From: an uncultured Micrococcales bacterium
Lineage (GTDB): Bacteria; Actinomycetota; Actinomycetes; Actinomycetales; Microbacteriaceae
Direction of reading: 5' to 3'
DNA length: 64,000 bases
Assembly (NCBI GenBank): GCA_903909605.1
Contig: CAIVWH010000018.1
Span: 25,305 to 89,304, forward strand
Below the pieces are notes generated by a model. It saw nothing but the letters and a program-made list of their open reading frames with translations, was not told the origin of the DNA and searched no databases. Shown here piece after piece: positions 44,434 to 53,497 of the stretch (within the stretch, counting starts at the first letter, position 1; each line of letters begins with the position of its first letter). A program made the position numbers and the translations under genes.

Positions 44434-45906
44434 TTAGAGCGGCAATGTGAACCGGAAGGTTGCGCCGCCGCCAGGCGTCTCGATTGCCCTAATCTGCCCG
44501 CCGTGACGCTCGACTATGGTCTTCACGATTGAAAGGCCGATTCCGTTGCCGCCCGTTTCACGGTTACGTGAATTGTCGGCGCGGAAGAATCGCTCAAAGA
44601 CTTTTTCGCGCAGCGACTCGGGGATCCCCTCGCCGTGATCGCGTACCTCAACCACCAAATCGGTTGGGGTCTTGCCAAGGGCAACTTCAACCTGGCCGGC
44701 TGGCTTCGAGAACCTGGATGCATTGGCAAGCAGGTTGGTCAGCACCTGTTTCATGCCGGCCGCTTCGCACATTGCGTCGACGTGAGCATTTTCTTCGAGC
44801 AGGTTGCCGGCAAGGTCGGTCAAGACGATCTTTCGGCCGCCATCCGCCACGCTGATGTCGCGCGCCGTGTTGCTAGCAATTTCGACGAGGTCGTGGCTTC
44901 CCTTCACGATTGGGGCGGCCTCATCCAGGCGCGCAAGGGCCAGCAGGCTCTCGACCAATTCGGTCATGCGCTTGGCTTCGCTCTCGATTCGGCTCATGGC
45001 ATCGTCAAGTTCACCCGTCTTATCTAGGGCTCCGATTCGGTAGAGCTCGGCATAGCCGCGCAGCGAAACCAGCGGGGTGCGCAGCTCGTGGCTGGCGTCT
45101 GCGACAAACTGACGCATTCGCCCAAGCGTGGCATTGCGAGCGACCATTGCGTTGTCGATCGAGTCGAGCATTGTGTTCAGCGAAGAGTTCAGGCGACCGA
45201 TTTCGGTTGCGGGGCTGTGTTCAACAAGTCGCTGGGATGTGTCTCCCGCCGCGACCTTGGCGGCCGTGCGCTCCACCTCGCGCAGCGGTCGCAGTGCTGA
45301 GGTGATTGTGAGCCAAATCGCGATGGCGCTGAGCACGAGAAGCAGCAGTCCAAAACTCGTTCCAATCGCCGTGTAGCGATTGATCAGCGCGGTGTTCGCG
45401 CTATCGGGTAGTGCAACTACCACCGAGCCCGAGAGTGTCGTAAGCGGCAGCGCAAGCATTCGCCAGGTGCCCAGCGAGCCAGAGCCGTTTTTGCCGAGCA
45501 CGTTGATTTCAAACGGAATGCCGCGCAGGCTGGCGACCTTGTCTGCGGTTAGTTTGCTGAGGTTTGGCACATCCGAGGTGCCGCTGGCGCTTGAAACCAG
45601 GCCAATCAGCAGGGTGCCAGCAGGGTTTAGGTAGGCGATATAGTAGTCGGAAGGTAGGCGCGGCAGGGTCACGATGTGTGCAGCCAGGCGAGCCTCGAGC
45701 AGAGCTGGGTCTTCGTGGGCGAGAGCCACCGCAGTCTGGCTCAGCATCGAGTCTGTGTTTTGCTGCAGGTATGTGCGAAGTAGCGAAATTGTGCCAATGC
45801 TCGAAACCGCAACCAGGATGCCAATCAACGCAACGCTCAGTGCGGTCAACTTGGTGCGCAGCGAGATGCGATCCCAAATCTGCCCAAAGCTTTGATTGAC
45901 TGTCAT
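44434..45906 (-). CDS. Membrane sensor histidine kinase (HAMP type)
   Basis: A 490-residue kinase with helices at about 20-42 and 182-204 bracketing an extracellular sensor domain, then HAMP and HisKA with FVADASHELRTPLVSLRGYA (His 273). The ATP-binding part has VEVRDHGEGIP and GGNGIGLSIVKTIVERHGG. It works with the response regulator 34 bases upstream (minus strand). The stimulus is unknown; relatives include TcrY and CutS-like kinases. Confidence 0.92.
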   Translation of the reverse strand: MTVNQSFGQIWDRISLRTKLTALSVALIGILVAVSSIGTISLLRTYLQQNTDSMLSQTAVALAHEDPALLEARLAAHIVTLPRLPSDYYIAYLNPAGTLLIGLVSSASGTSDVPNLSKLTADKVASLRGIPFEINVLGKNGSGSLGTWRMLALPLTTLSGSVVVALPDSANTALINRYTAIGTSFGLLLLVLSAIAIWLTITSALRPLREVERTAAKVAAGDTSQRLVEHSPATEIGRLNSSLNTMLDSIDNAMVARNATLGRMRQFVADASHELRTPLVSLRGYAELYRIGALDKTGELDDAMSRIESEAKRMTELVESLLALARLDEAAPIVKGSHDLVEIASNTARDISVADGGRKIVLTDLAGNLLEENAHVDAMCEAAGMKQVLTNLLANASRFSKPAGQVEVALGKTPTDLVVEVRDHGEGIPESLREKVFERFFRADNSRNRETGGNGIGLSIVKTIVERHGGQIRAIETPGGGATFRFTLPL

Positions 45907-45940
45907 GTTTGAACTCTAGGCGAGGCCGAGGCCGGCTGGC

Positions 45941-46648
45941 CTATTTCTTGTGGCCTGGAACAACCAACTTGTAGCCGACGCCACGCTTGGTTTGAATCAG
46001 GGGCTCATCGGTTAGCGGATCGAGCTTCTTGCGAATGTAAGAAACGTAGGATTCCACGATTCCCAGTTCGCCATTGAAGTCGTAGTGCCAAACATGATCG
46101 ATGATTTTCTGCTTCGAAAGCACCTGATTTGGATTTTCCATGAAGAAGCGCACAAGTTCGAACTCGGTGGGCGAGAACTCGACCAACTCGTCGTTCACGA
46201 AGATGTCGTGGCCATCCTCATCGAGACGCAGCGGGCCAACCTCGATAACGCCGGTTGGCGCTGGGGTGGTTTCGGTAGCGAGTTTGTGGCCGACCAACTT
46301 TTTTACTCGGGCGACTAGCACCTCTAGGCTAAATGGTTTGGTGACATAGTCGTCGCCACCGATGGTCAGGCCGGCAACCTCATCCGAGGGAGAGTCTTTG
46401 GCGGTTAGAAAAAGAATTGGAATGTCGATGCCTTTGGCACGCAGAGCCTGGGTGACGCTGAAGCCGCTCATGTCGGGAAGCATCACGTCGAGGACTATGA
46501 GATCTGGCTTGGCTTCGGTTGCTACTTTGATGGCCTCGTTGCCAGTGCCAACCGAAGCTACGTTGTAGCCGCTGTGGCGGAGGGTCTTGCCAACGACGTC
46601 GCGGATGTTTGGCTCGTCGTCGACGACCAGTACCTTGATGTTTTCCAT
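45941..46648 (-). CDS. OmpR-family response regulator
   Basis: Partner of the downstream kinase, 235 residues. The receiver has VVDDEPN and phosphorylation site Asp 54 (IVLDVMLPDMSG), with GGDDYVTKPFSLEVLVARV close to the M. tuberculosis PhoP/TcrX-type pattern. The winged-helix domain ends GVGYKLVVPG. Started at ATG 46648; the tracked 18 extra residues are not supported. It sits 65 bases downstream of the XPB helicase gene. Confidence 0.93.
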   Translation of the reverse strand: MENIKVLVVDDEPNIRDVVGKTLRHSGYNVASVGTGNEAIKVATEAKPDLIVLDVMLPDMSGFSVTQALRAKGIDIPILFLTAKDSPSDEVAGLTIGGDDYVTKPFSLEVLVARVKKLVGHKLATETTPAPTGVIEVGPLRLDEDGHDIFVNDELVEFSPTEFELVRFFMENPNQVLSKQKIIDHVWHYDFNGELGIVESYVSYIRKKLDPLTDEPLIQTKRGVGYKLVVPGHKK

Positions 46649-46713
46649 GGGCTCAGTTTCAGCATATTGGCTGTGCGAAGGCTGAGAGCACCCTGCGTGC
46701 AACGTAAGAAAAG

Positions 46714-48348
46714 TTAGACAGCGAAGTCGTCGAGGATTGTGTAGGCGTAGCCCTGCTCGGCAAGGAATCGCTGGCGGTTTTGGGCGAAGTCCTGATCGAC
46801 AGTGTCGCGGGCAATCAACGTATAGAAGGCGGCGGCCCGGCCATCGGCCTTTGGGCGAAGCAGCCGGCCAAGGCGCTGGGCTTCCTCTTGGCGCGAGCCA
46901 TATGAGCCAGAAATCTGGATGGCCACCGACGCCTCGGGCAGGTCAACCGAGAAATTGGCGACCTTGCTGACCACCAGCTGGGTGAGCTGGCCCGAGCGGA
47001 ATTGCTCGAAAAGGCGCTCGCGCTCATCGACAGGAGTTTCGCCGGTGATGAGCGGAACCTGTAGGGCATCCGAGATGGTGTGCAGCTGGTCGAGGTATTG
47101 CCCGATGATCAGAGTCGGTTCGCCCTGGTGCTTGGCAAGCAATTTGCGGATGATTGGGATCTTGACCGGGGAGGTGGCCGCGATGCGGTAGCGGTCATCC
47201 TGGTTGGCCATTGCGTATTCGAATCGCTCCATCTCTTCGAGGTCGATTCGAATTTCAAAACATTCGGCAGGTGCGATGTAGCCCTGGGCTTCGATCTCTT
47301 TCCAGGGCGCATCGAATCGCTTTGGGCCGATAAGCGAAAAGACATCGCCCTCTTTGCCATCCTCGCGAACCAAAGTTGCGGTGAGGCCGAGTCGACGCTT
47401 GGCCTGAAGTTCGGCGGTCATCTTGAAAATTGGCGCGGGCAGCAAATGAACTTCGTCGTAAATGATGAGACCCCAGTCGTTTGCGTTGAGCAACGATAGG
47501 TGCGCATACTCGGTTTTTCTCTTTGTGGTGAGAATTTGATAAGTCGCAATCGTGATTGGCTTGATCTCTTTGATTGACCCCGAGTATTCACCGATTTCAT
47601 CCTCGGTGAGCGTGGTGCGGCGCAGCAGTTCTTTTTTCCACTGGCGTGCGCTCACGGTGTTTGTCACCAGGATGAGCGTGTTGGTCTTTGCAGTCGCCAT
47701 TGCAGCCGCGCCAACGATTGTTTTGCCGGCACCACAAGGGAGCACGACGACTCCAGAGCCGCCTTGCCAAAACTTTTCGACGGCCTGCTCTTGATAGCCG
47801 CGGATCGCCCAGTCTTTGCCGCCGAGTTCGATGGCGTGCGGGGTGCCCTCGGCGTAACCGGCCAGGTCTTCGGCGGGCCATCCCAGTTTGAGCAGTTCTT
47901 GCTTGAGCGCACCTCGGGCCCACGGCTGGATGCGGAAGGCCAATTCGCTGATGCGCCCGTCGAGCAGCTCGGCAATCTTCTTGTGCTTGGTGGCCTCGAT
48001 GAGCACCGGGTATTGGTCGCTGACCAGCTCGAGCTCTCCGGCTGCATCGCGGCGAATGACGAGTCGGCCGTAGCGGCCCATGGTCTCGGCGATGTCTTTG
48101 CGGATGGTGCTTGGCACATCGAACTTGGCAAAACGGTCGAGAACACCAAGCACGAAATCGGCGTCGTGGCCAGCTGCGCGGGCGTTCCACAGCCCGAGGC
48201 GGGTGATTCGGTAGGTGTGGATGTGCTCGGGCGCGCGCTCAAGTTCGGCGAAAATGGCCAGCTCGTGACGGGCGTCTGCGGCCTGCGGGTGATCGACTTC
48301 AAGCAGGGCGGTCTTGTCGCTCTGCACAATCAGTGGTCCGCCGGTCAT
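46714..48348 (-). CDS. xpb: DNA repair helicase XPB
   Basis: SF2 helicase of 544 residues. The N-terminal 130 residues form the damage-recognition-like domain of bacterial XPB. GAGKT (206-210) and the DEVH box (298-301) give ATPase motifs I and II. QEEAQRLGRLLRPK is motif VI. RED/Thumb-like insertions lie between the lobes. The archaeal/eukaryal XPB acts in nucleotide excision repair and transcription; the bacterial role is not settled. The associated DUF-type helicase partner lies 63 bases upstream on the same strand. Confidence 0.93.
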   Translation of the reverse strand: MTGGPLIVQSDKTALLEVDHPQAADARHELAIFAELERAPEHIHTYRITRLGLWNARAAGHDADFVLGVLDRFAKFDVPSTIRKDIAETMGRYGRLVIRRDAAGELELVSDQYPVLIEATKHKKIAELLDGRISELAFRIQPWARGALKQELLKLGWPAEDLAGYAEGTPHAIELGGKDWAIRGYQEQAVEKFWQGGSGVVVLPCGAGKTIVGAAAMATAKTNTLILVTNTVSARQWKKELLRRTTLTEDEIGEYSGSIKEIKPITIATYQILTTKRKTEYAHLSLLNANDWGLIIYDEVHLLPAPIFKMTAELQAKRRLGLTATLVREDGKEGDVFSLIGPKRFDAPWKEIEAQGYIAPAECFEIRIDLEEMERFEYAMANQDDRYRIAATSPVKIPIIRKLLAKHQGEPTLIIGQYLDQLHTISDALQVPLITGETPVDERERLFEQFRSGQLTQLVVSKVANFSVDLPEASVAIQISGSYGSRQEEAQRLGRLLRPKADGRAAAFYTLIARDTVDQDFAQNRQRFLAEQGYAYTILDDFAV

Positions 48349-48410
48349 CCTTCTAGCCTATTGCCGAGGGCGACATCGTTGCTCGCGCGCTGTGATTTGC
48401 GAGCTTCGGT

Positions 48411-50180
48411 TTAGAGCAGTTCGATGGAGACGATGGAGCTGATTGGGAGTGTGCGCTCGACGTCGGCTTTTCGGTCTTTGGCGCGCAGTCGTCCGTTGGC
48501 CAATCCGACCGGTTCGACAACATAGGTGACCTGCTTTTTCGAACCAAGGTCGAGCACCACCGAAATCTTGGACTTCAGTTTGATTGCCAGCTGCAGCTGA
48601 CGCAGGAAATCGTCGTCATCGGGCTCGCTGCCGATCTTGTCGTCTGCCTCGCGGATGCGCGCAATGTCTTCGCGAATTCGCGAATCATCATCGGTAGAAA
48701 AAGCAGGCGTTGCGATGTTCTTTGGCGAGATCACATTGCCGGCATCGTCGATGCGCACCGCGGCGAAGCCCGCTTCGCGAAGTGAGTAGTAGAGCACATC
48801 CGGTTCGAATCGACTCATCAGAGAACCGGTTTCGTTGAAGTGAAGCGAAAGCGGCTTTAGCTTTACGTCGTTGTATAGCTGAGTCAAAATGACGCTGTCT
48901 TCGCTCGCCACGACCGAAATGCCTCTAGCGCTGTCGGCCCGAACCGCAATCTTGCCGAATTTGCGCTCGGCATCTTTCAGCAAATAATCCACCGGTTGCG
49001 GCAAGGCTTTGCCAGACATCTCCTCTAACAATCCACGGATGCGCGACATCGGCATTCCGCATTCGAGGCCGTTCGAAATCGACATCGCGGTAAGTCGGTA
49101 GCTCGAGGCCAGCCCAATCTTTTCGGTCTCGGCGAAGGTTCGCAGTTCAACCTCGATCTCGGTGGCCAGCGGGTTTGGGGCAATCAGCGAGAGGTCTGCC
49201 TGAACGGTTAGGCGGCCGTCGGTTTTGGGCAATCCGGCCGCCATCTGGCCTGACGCCTGCTCGACGCCCGCGCCCATCAGAGTCTCGAACCATGAGGTGG
49301 CCGCCAGCTCGCTGGTTAGGCCGATGGCCTCGGCGAGACTAACCACCTTCTCTATGTGCGCCTCGGTCTCGGATGCCTGCTGCCAGTAAACGAAGCGCAG
49401 GCGTTGGTAAAACAGCTCGCCGGCAGTCATTTGCAGCAGGCCGCTGTCGAATGGGCCACCCGGCTGAAAGTGATTCAGCAGCGCGCTTGGGTTTGCCGTT
49501 TCAACCCAGGTCTCGGCAAGCAGCGACCAGCGTGCACTATCGGTTGAAGTCAACCAAGGCCCAGCATTTGGTCCGAGCTGCCAACGCGAATTTTCGATGG
49601 TGGCAACCTGCGACCAAAGTGCCAGTTCGAAAACTTGCTTTGCGTAGGCCACATCCTTGCCAAGGTGTGAGGCGAGCCGCTTTACCTCCGGCAGACCAAT
49701 TGAGCGTTTACTTACCTCGCGAATGAAGCGCTGTTCAAGATCGAGCACGACCTCGGTGATTGCCTGGATGATCTCAAAGATGTGCATCCTGGCATCTCGG
49801 TCGATGTCTTCGATCGGCCTTGTGCTCTGTTCGATGTGGCTGCCTTCAGGGCGATTCAGTGGCAACTCGCGACCTACCCTTTCGACAGTTTCAAAGAGGG
49901 TGCCCGTCTCCGGGTCGAGCAGGAGCAGTGCAGTCAACTCTGGCTGTGCCTGATGATTCTTGATCACTTGTTTGTCATAGCCGCTCCAAATTGCGGAGAG
50001 GGCGGAGATCGGAAGAGTTGCAAGTGCGAGTCGAATCGACTTTTCGTTGGCCAGGTGTTCGGCGAAGTCGAAGAAGTCGCGCAGATTGGCGGTGTTTATT
50101 TTGCGCCGCTTGGCTAGCGCAATCAGCTGCTCGTCGGTCAGCTTTCGCAGAGCCCCCGCCATGCGCAACTGGTCAGACAA
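48411..50180 (-). CDS. Helicase-associated protein, partner of XPB
   Basis: A 589-residue protein. In actinobacteria a helicase C3-type protein regularly accompanies xpb, as here. Residues 1-200 are helical. A C-terminal region (KQVTYVVEPVGLANGRLRAKDR) has a WYL/SH3-like beta pattern that could bind nucleic acid. It has no Walker motifs, so it is not itself a helicase. The TTG at 50180 (SDQLRMAGALRKLTD) is preferred; it is 9 bases after the upstream stop and follows AGGCGAA. ATG 50162 is an alternative. The tracked start overlaps the upstream gene. Confidence 0.82.
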   Translation of the reverse strand: MSDQLRMAGALRKLTDEQLIALAKRRKINTANLRDFFDFAEHLANEKSIRLALATLPISALSAIWSGYDKQVIKNHQAQPELTALLLLDPETGTLFETVERVGRELPLNRPEGSHIEQSTRPIEDIDRDARMHIFEIIQAITEVVLDLEQRFIREVSKRSIGLPEVKRLASHLGKDVAYAKQVFELALWSQVATIENSRWQLGPNAGPWLTSTDSARWSLLAETWVETANPSALLNHFQPGGPFDSGLLQMTAGELFYQRLRFVYWQQASETEAHIEKVVSLAEAIGLTSELAATSWFETLMGAGVEQASGQMAAGLPKTDGRLTVQADLSLIAPNPLATEIEVELRTFAETEKIGLASSYRLTAMSISNGLECGMPMSRIRGLLEEMSGKALPQPVDYLLKDAERKFGKIAVRADSARGISVVASEDSVILTQLYNDVKLKPLSLHFNETGSLMSRFEPDVLYYSLREAGFAAVRIDDAGNVISPKNIATPAFSTDDDSRIREDIARIREADDKIGSEPDDDDFLRQLQLAIKLKSKISVVLDLGSKKQVTYVVEPVGLANGRLRAKDRKADVERTLPISSIVSIELL

Positions 50181-50188
50181 CGATTCGC

Positions 50189-50434
50189 CTATCGACGCTG
50201 GCGGTTTTCTTTGGAACGTCGGTTGATGCTGGCAATCAGCAAACCAATGATCAAAAGGAAGCCGATAGGTAGGCCGATTAGCGGAATCTGAAACAGCACG
50301 GCCCACGGCTTGACTGAAATCAGCTGAAGAAGCAGGGATGCCAGCATATCGACCAGCGAAAAGCCCACAACGCCCGCTGCCATGAATGCGAGGGTGGTTT
50401 CTACTCGAGAAATCTTTGGTTCAGGATTGGCCAT
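50189..50434 (-). CDS. Small two-helix membrane protein
   Basis: An 81-residue protein with hydrophobic segments at about 14-38 and 42-68 and a basic C-terminus (NRRSKENRQRR). No recognisable family. It is the first gene of the transcription unit leading into the helicase-associated protein and XPB, and divergent from the cold shock gene. Confidence 0.62.
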   Translation of the reverse strand: MANPEPKISRVETTLAFMAAGVVGFSLVDMLASLLLQLISVKPWAVLFQIPLIGLPIGFLLIIGLLIASINRRSKENRQRR

Positions 50435-50516
50435 CTTTCAAGACTACAAGTGCAAAGCGCCCCTAGGAATGGTCGGTGGCTTTGGCTAAACTTTTTAGGT
50501 TAGAAAGAGGTGGCAA

Positions 50517-50900
50517 ATGCCAACCGGCAAGGTCAAGTTTTACGACGAAGACAAGGGCTTCGGCTTCATCGCATCGGATGAGGGCGCTGAGGTATTCCTG
50601 CACGCTTCTGCACTTCCAGCCGGCACCACCTCGGTCAAGCCAGGCACCCGCGTTGACTTCAGCATCGTTGATGGCAAGCGTGGCGCCCAGGCAATGGGTG
50701 TCCGCATCCTTGAAGCGCCAATCAGCCTTGTGCAGCGCTCACGCAAGCCAGCCGACGAAATGTCGATCATTGTCGAAGACCTGATTCGCCTGCTCGACGG
50801 CATTGGCAGTGGCCTCAAGCGCGGAAAGCACCCTGAGCCAGCACCGGCCAAGAAGATTGCCACTCTGTTGCGCAAACTTGCCGACGAGCTCGATGCCTAA
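50517..50900 (+). CDS. Cold shock domain protein with C-terminal extension
   Basis: A 127-residue protein. Residues 1-66 form a cold shock domain with RNP-1 KGFGFI and RNP-2 VFLHA. The remaining 60 residues (SIIVEDLIRLLDGIGSGLKRGK; KKIATLLRKLADELDA) form a helical extension absent from CspA. The RBS AGAGGTGGCAA precedes the ATG. Mycobacterial CspB has the same longer form and lies in the same neighbourhood. It overlaps the DUF3027 gene by 8 bases. Confidence 0.92.
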   Translation: MPTGKVKFYDEDKGFGFIASDEGAEVFLHASALPAGTTSVKPGTRVDFSIVDGKRGAQAMGVRILEAPISLVQRSRKPADEMSIIVEDLIRLLDGIGSGLKRGKHPEPAPAKKIATLLRKLADELDA

Positions 50901-51486
50901 GCCAACCGCAGAACAACTTCACGATCGCGCCCGTCAGGCTGCGATTGAAACCGCGCCAATTGCCGGCGTCGGCGACTTCATTGGTTTCGTCGATGAGGCC
51001 GAAGACGTAATCACAATGAAATTCGCCTCGCGCCAAAAGGGCTACGTTGGTTGGCAGTGGCACGTCACCATGTTTGTCAGCGAAGACGACGTCACCGTCA
51101 GCGAGGTAAACCTGTTGCCAGGTGAAACTTCTCTGTTGGCACCAGAATGGGTGCCTTGGGCAGATCGCCTTGCCGACTGGAAAGCGCTTCAGGCTGAGCT
51201 CGAGGCTCAGGCCGCGGCAGAGGCGGCTGAAGCCGCTGAGGCAGACGACGAAGAAAACTCTGATGACACCGAAGACTCGGTTGAAGTTGACAACAACGAT
51301 GATTCAGTCGAAGTTGATGACAGCGACGACGAGCCCGAGATCGAAGAGTCGTCTGCTAGCGAAGAACTAGCGGTCGCGCTCGAAGAAGAGGGCGACGAGA
51401 CCGAGACCGATTCCGATGATGCAGGTAAGCGGCCACCACGTTTCCTTAGACGCCGTCTGGGCCGGCTCAACAAAAAGAAGAAATAG
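50893..51486 (+). CDS. DUF3027 domain protein with acidic tail
   Basis: A 197-residue protein. DUF3027 covers residues about 10-95 (FASRQKGYVGWQWHVTM; EVNLLPGETSLLAPEWVPW). The next 70 residues are Ala- and then Asp/Glu-rich with repeated VEVDD units, ending in a basic KRPPRFLRRRLGRLNKKKK tail. Function unknown. Start ATG 50893 overlaps the cold shock stop. Its last 120 bases overlap the DUF2530 gene on the other strand. Confidence 0.88.
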   Translation: MPKPTAEQLHDRARQAAIETAPIAGVGDFIGFVDEAEDVITMKFASRQKGYVGWQWHVTMFVSEDDVTVSEVNLLPGETSLLAPEWVPWADRLADWKALQAELEAQAAAEAAEAAEADDEENSDDTEDSVEVDNNDDSVEVDDSDDEPEIEESSASEELAVALEEEGDETETDSDDAGKRPPRFLRRRLGRLNKKKK

Positions 51487-51600
51487 CAGCGCAGCCATCC
51501 AGCCGATTAGGCCAACGATAATTGCCGCGCGAATGTTTACCTTTGGCGCTTCAGGCGCCGGTTTGCGATCTTCTGAGTTCAGAAAAAGCGGCATGGCCAA
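51367..51600 (-). CDS. DUF2530 membrane protein
   Basis: A 77-residue protein with two helices (AAIIVGLIGWMAALLFLLFV and WWPLTCIIGIGLGLVALFF), matching DUF2530, a family of unknown function found near serC and DUF3027 in actinobacteria. It begins one codon after the serC stop (TTG 51600 or ATG 51594) and probably shares the serC transcript. Its 3' end lies inside the DUF3027 gene. Confidence 0.85.
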   Translation of the reverse strand: MAMPLFLNSEDRKPAPEAPKVNIRAAIIVGLIGWMAALLFLLFVEPAQTASKETWWPLTCIIGIGLGLVALFFERDR

Positions 51601-52719
51601 CTAGCCCAAACGCGAGACGACGTAGTCGATTGCCGCAGTCAACTTCTGAACGTCGCCAAGTTCGGTTGCGGTAAAGGTCGCAATTCTAAGTTGATTGCGT
51701 CCGAGCTTGCGGTAGGGGTCGGTGTCAACGATTCCGTTAGCGCGAAGAACCTTGGCCACGGCTGCGGCATCTACCGACTCATCAAAGTCGATGGTGCAAA
51801 CCACCTGTGATCGGTGTTCGGGGTTTGAAACAAACGGGGTTGCAAAACTGCTGGCGTCTGCCCAGTCATACATGTGCTTAGAGGCCGCCTTGGTGCGAGC
51901 ATCGGCCCAAGCCAGGCCGCCATTTGCGTTCATCCAGTCGGTCTGTTCGGCCATCAAGAACAGCGTTGCGATGGCCGGGGTGTTCAAAGTCTGGTTAAGC
52001 CGCGAATTGTCGATCGCGGTCTTCACGCTCAAAAACTCTGGGATGTACCTTCCGCTGCCTGCAATGCGCTCGGCGCGCTCGATGGCCGCCGGTGACATGA
52101 GGCTGAACCAGAGTCCGCCATCCGAAGCGAAGTTTTTCTGCGGGGCGAAGTAGTAGACGTCGGTCTCGGTCGCATCAAAGTCGATGCCACCTGCCGCCGA
52201 GGTGGCGTCGGTGAACATGAGGGCGCCGGCATCTGCGCCAGGAACGCGCTTGACCGGAGCGACGACTCCGGTGGAAGTCTCGTTCTGCGGATAGACGTAT
52301 GAGTCGACGCCGGCTTCGGCGATCAGCTCGAGGCGAGCACCAGGCTCACCGGAAATCACGGTCGGCTTGTGCAACCAAGGGTTAGTTAGTGCGTTGGCAA
52401 ACTTCTGGCCGAACTCGCCGTGCACCAGTGCCTGCGCTTTGTTTTCGACGAGCGAGAAGGCGGCGACGTCCCAGAATGCTGTTGAGCCACCATTGCCGAT
52501 CACGATCTCGTAGCCATCGGGGTTGTGGAACAGATCGAGCAACCCCTCTTGCACGCGCTTGACGAGGTTCTTGACCGGGGCCTGTCGGTGCGAGGTGCCC
52601 ATCAGCTTGGCCCCCTCGCTGGCGAATGCCGATAGCTGCGCATCGCGAACTCGTGACGGGCCGCATCCGAAGCGACCATCGAGAGGTAAGAGTTCTGCAG
52701 GGATTTTGATGTCAGGCAC
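51601..52719 (-). CDS. serC: Phosphoserine transaminase
   Basis: PLP enzyme of serine synthesis (3-phosphohydroxypyruvate to phosphoserine), 372 residues. SRVRDAQLSAFAS and HRQAPVKNLVKRVQEGLLDLF lie in the N-terminal domain, and VYYFAPQKNFASDGGLW holds the PLP lysine in the PQKNF segment. SRLNQTLNTPAIAT fits the actinobacterial (Rv0884c-type) subgroup. Divergent from the IdeR-like gene. Confidence 0.93.
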   Translation of the reverse strand: MPDIKIPAELLPLDGRFGCGPSRVRDAQLSAFASEGAKLMGTSHRQAPVKNLVKRVQEGLLDLFHNPDGYEIVIGNGGSTAFWDVAAFSLVENKAQALVHGEFGQKFANALTNPWLHKPTVISGEPGARLELIAEAGVDSYVYPQNETSTGVVAPVKRVPGADAGALMFTDATSAAGGIDFDATETDVYYFAPQKNFASDGGLWFSLMSPAAIERAERIAGSGRYIPEFLSVKTAIDNSRLNQTLNTPAIATLFLMAEQTDWMNANGGLAWADARTKAASKHMYDWADASSFATPFVSNPEHRSQVVCTIDFDESVDAAAVAKVLRANGIVDTDPYRKLGRNQLRIATFTATELGDVQKLTAAIDYVVSRLG

Positions 52720-52783
52720 GTCTCAATTCTACGGATGTATCGAGAGGCTAGTCTTGGACAAGAACCGGGCAGGGATGGGAATC

Positions 52784-53476
52784 ATGGAACACGAAGACGA
52801 CCTCATTGACACCACCGAGATGTACTTGCGAACCATTCTCGAACTCGAGGAAGAGGGGCAGGTTCCGCTGCGCGCTCGCATCGCAGAGCGCCTGAACCAT
52901 GCCGGGCCAACTGTTTCGCAGACCGTTTCTCGAATGGAGCGCCTTGGCCTGGTCAACGTGACAGCGGACCGTCATCTGGTTCTCACTGAGCAGGGCCGCG
53001 TCGAGGCCGTCGGTGTCATGAGAAAGCACCGCCTAGCCGAGCGGCTGCTTGCAGACATAATCGGGCTTGAGTGGCAGTTCGTTCACGAAGAGGCCTGCCG
53101 CTGGGAGCACGTGATGAGCGAGCGCGTCGAGCGCAAGATCCTGTCGCTACTCAAGTCGACCGAGGTATCTCCATACGGCAACCCGATTCCGGGGTTGGCG
53201 GCACTTGGCGCCGACGAAAACCGCTCGTTCATCGAGGGCGTGGTCTCGATATCAACCCTGGTTGGCGAGAGCGATGGCAAGAGTTACACCCTTGCTCGCA
53301 TCGGCGAACCGCTGCAGGTCTTTCCCGAATTACTGCAAGACATGAAGGATGCGGGGCTACTGCCCGGTGCGAAATTGACCCTCGAGTTTGAACCGACCAT
53401 GGTCAAGGTGGTCAGTGCATCCGGGGCAATCGATTTGCGCAGAGATTTCGCAGCTCATCTATTTGTAAAGGCCTAG
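52784..53476 (+). CDS. ideR: Metal-dependent repressor, DtxR/IdeR family
   Basis: Iron-responsive repressor of siderophore and uptake genes; 230 residues. It starts MEHEDDLIDTTEMYLRTILE, then the helix-turn-helix RIAERLNHAGPTVSQTVSRM. Metal ligands are conserved: His 82 and Glu 86, and HEEACRWEHVMS with His 101, Cys 105, Glu 108 and His 109. The C-terminal SH3-like domain is present but its end differs from mycobacterial IdeR. ATG 52784 follows GGGA; the ATG at 52775 is an alternative. The tracked long ORF overlaps divergent serC. Confidence 0.93.
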   Translation: MEHEDDLIDTTEMYLRTILELEEEGQVPLRARIAERLNHAGPTVSQTVSRMERLGLVNVTADRHLVLTEQGRVEAVGVMRKHRLAERLLADIIGLEWQFVHEEACRWEHVMSERVERKILSLLKSTEVSPYGNPIPGLAALGADENRSFIEGVVSISTLVGESDGKSYTLARIGEPLQVFPELLQDMKDAGLLPGAKLTLEFEPTMVKVVSASGAIDLRRDFAAHLFVKA

Positions 53477-53497
53477 GCCTCGGTGATCGCCAGCGGC

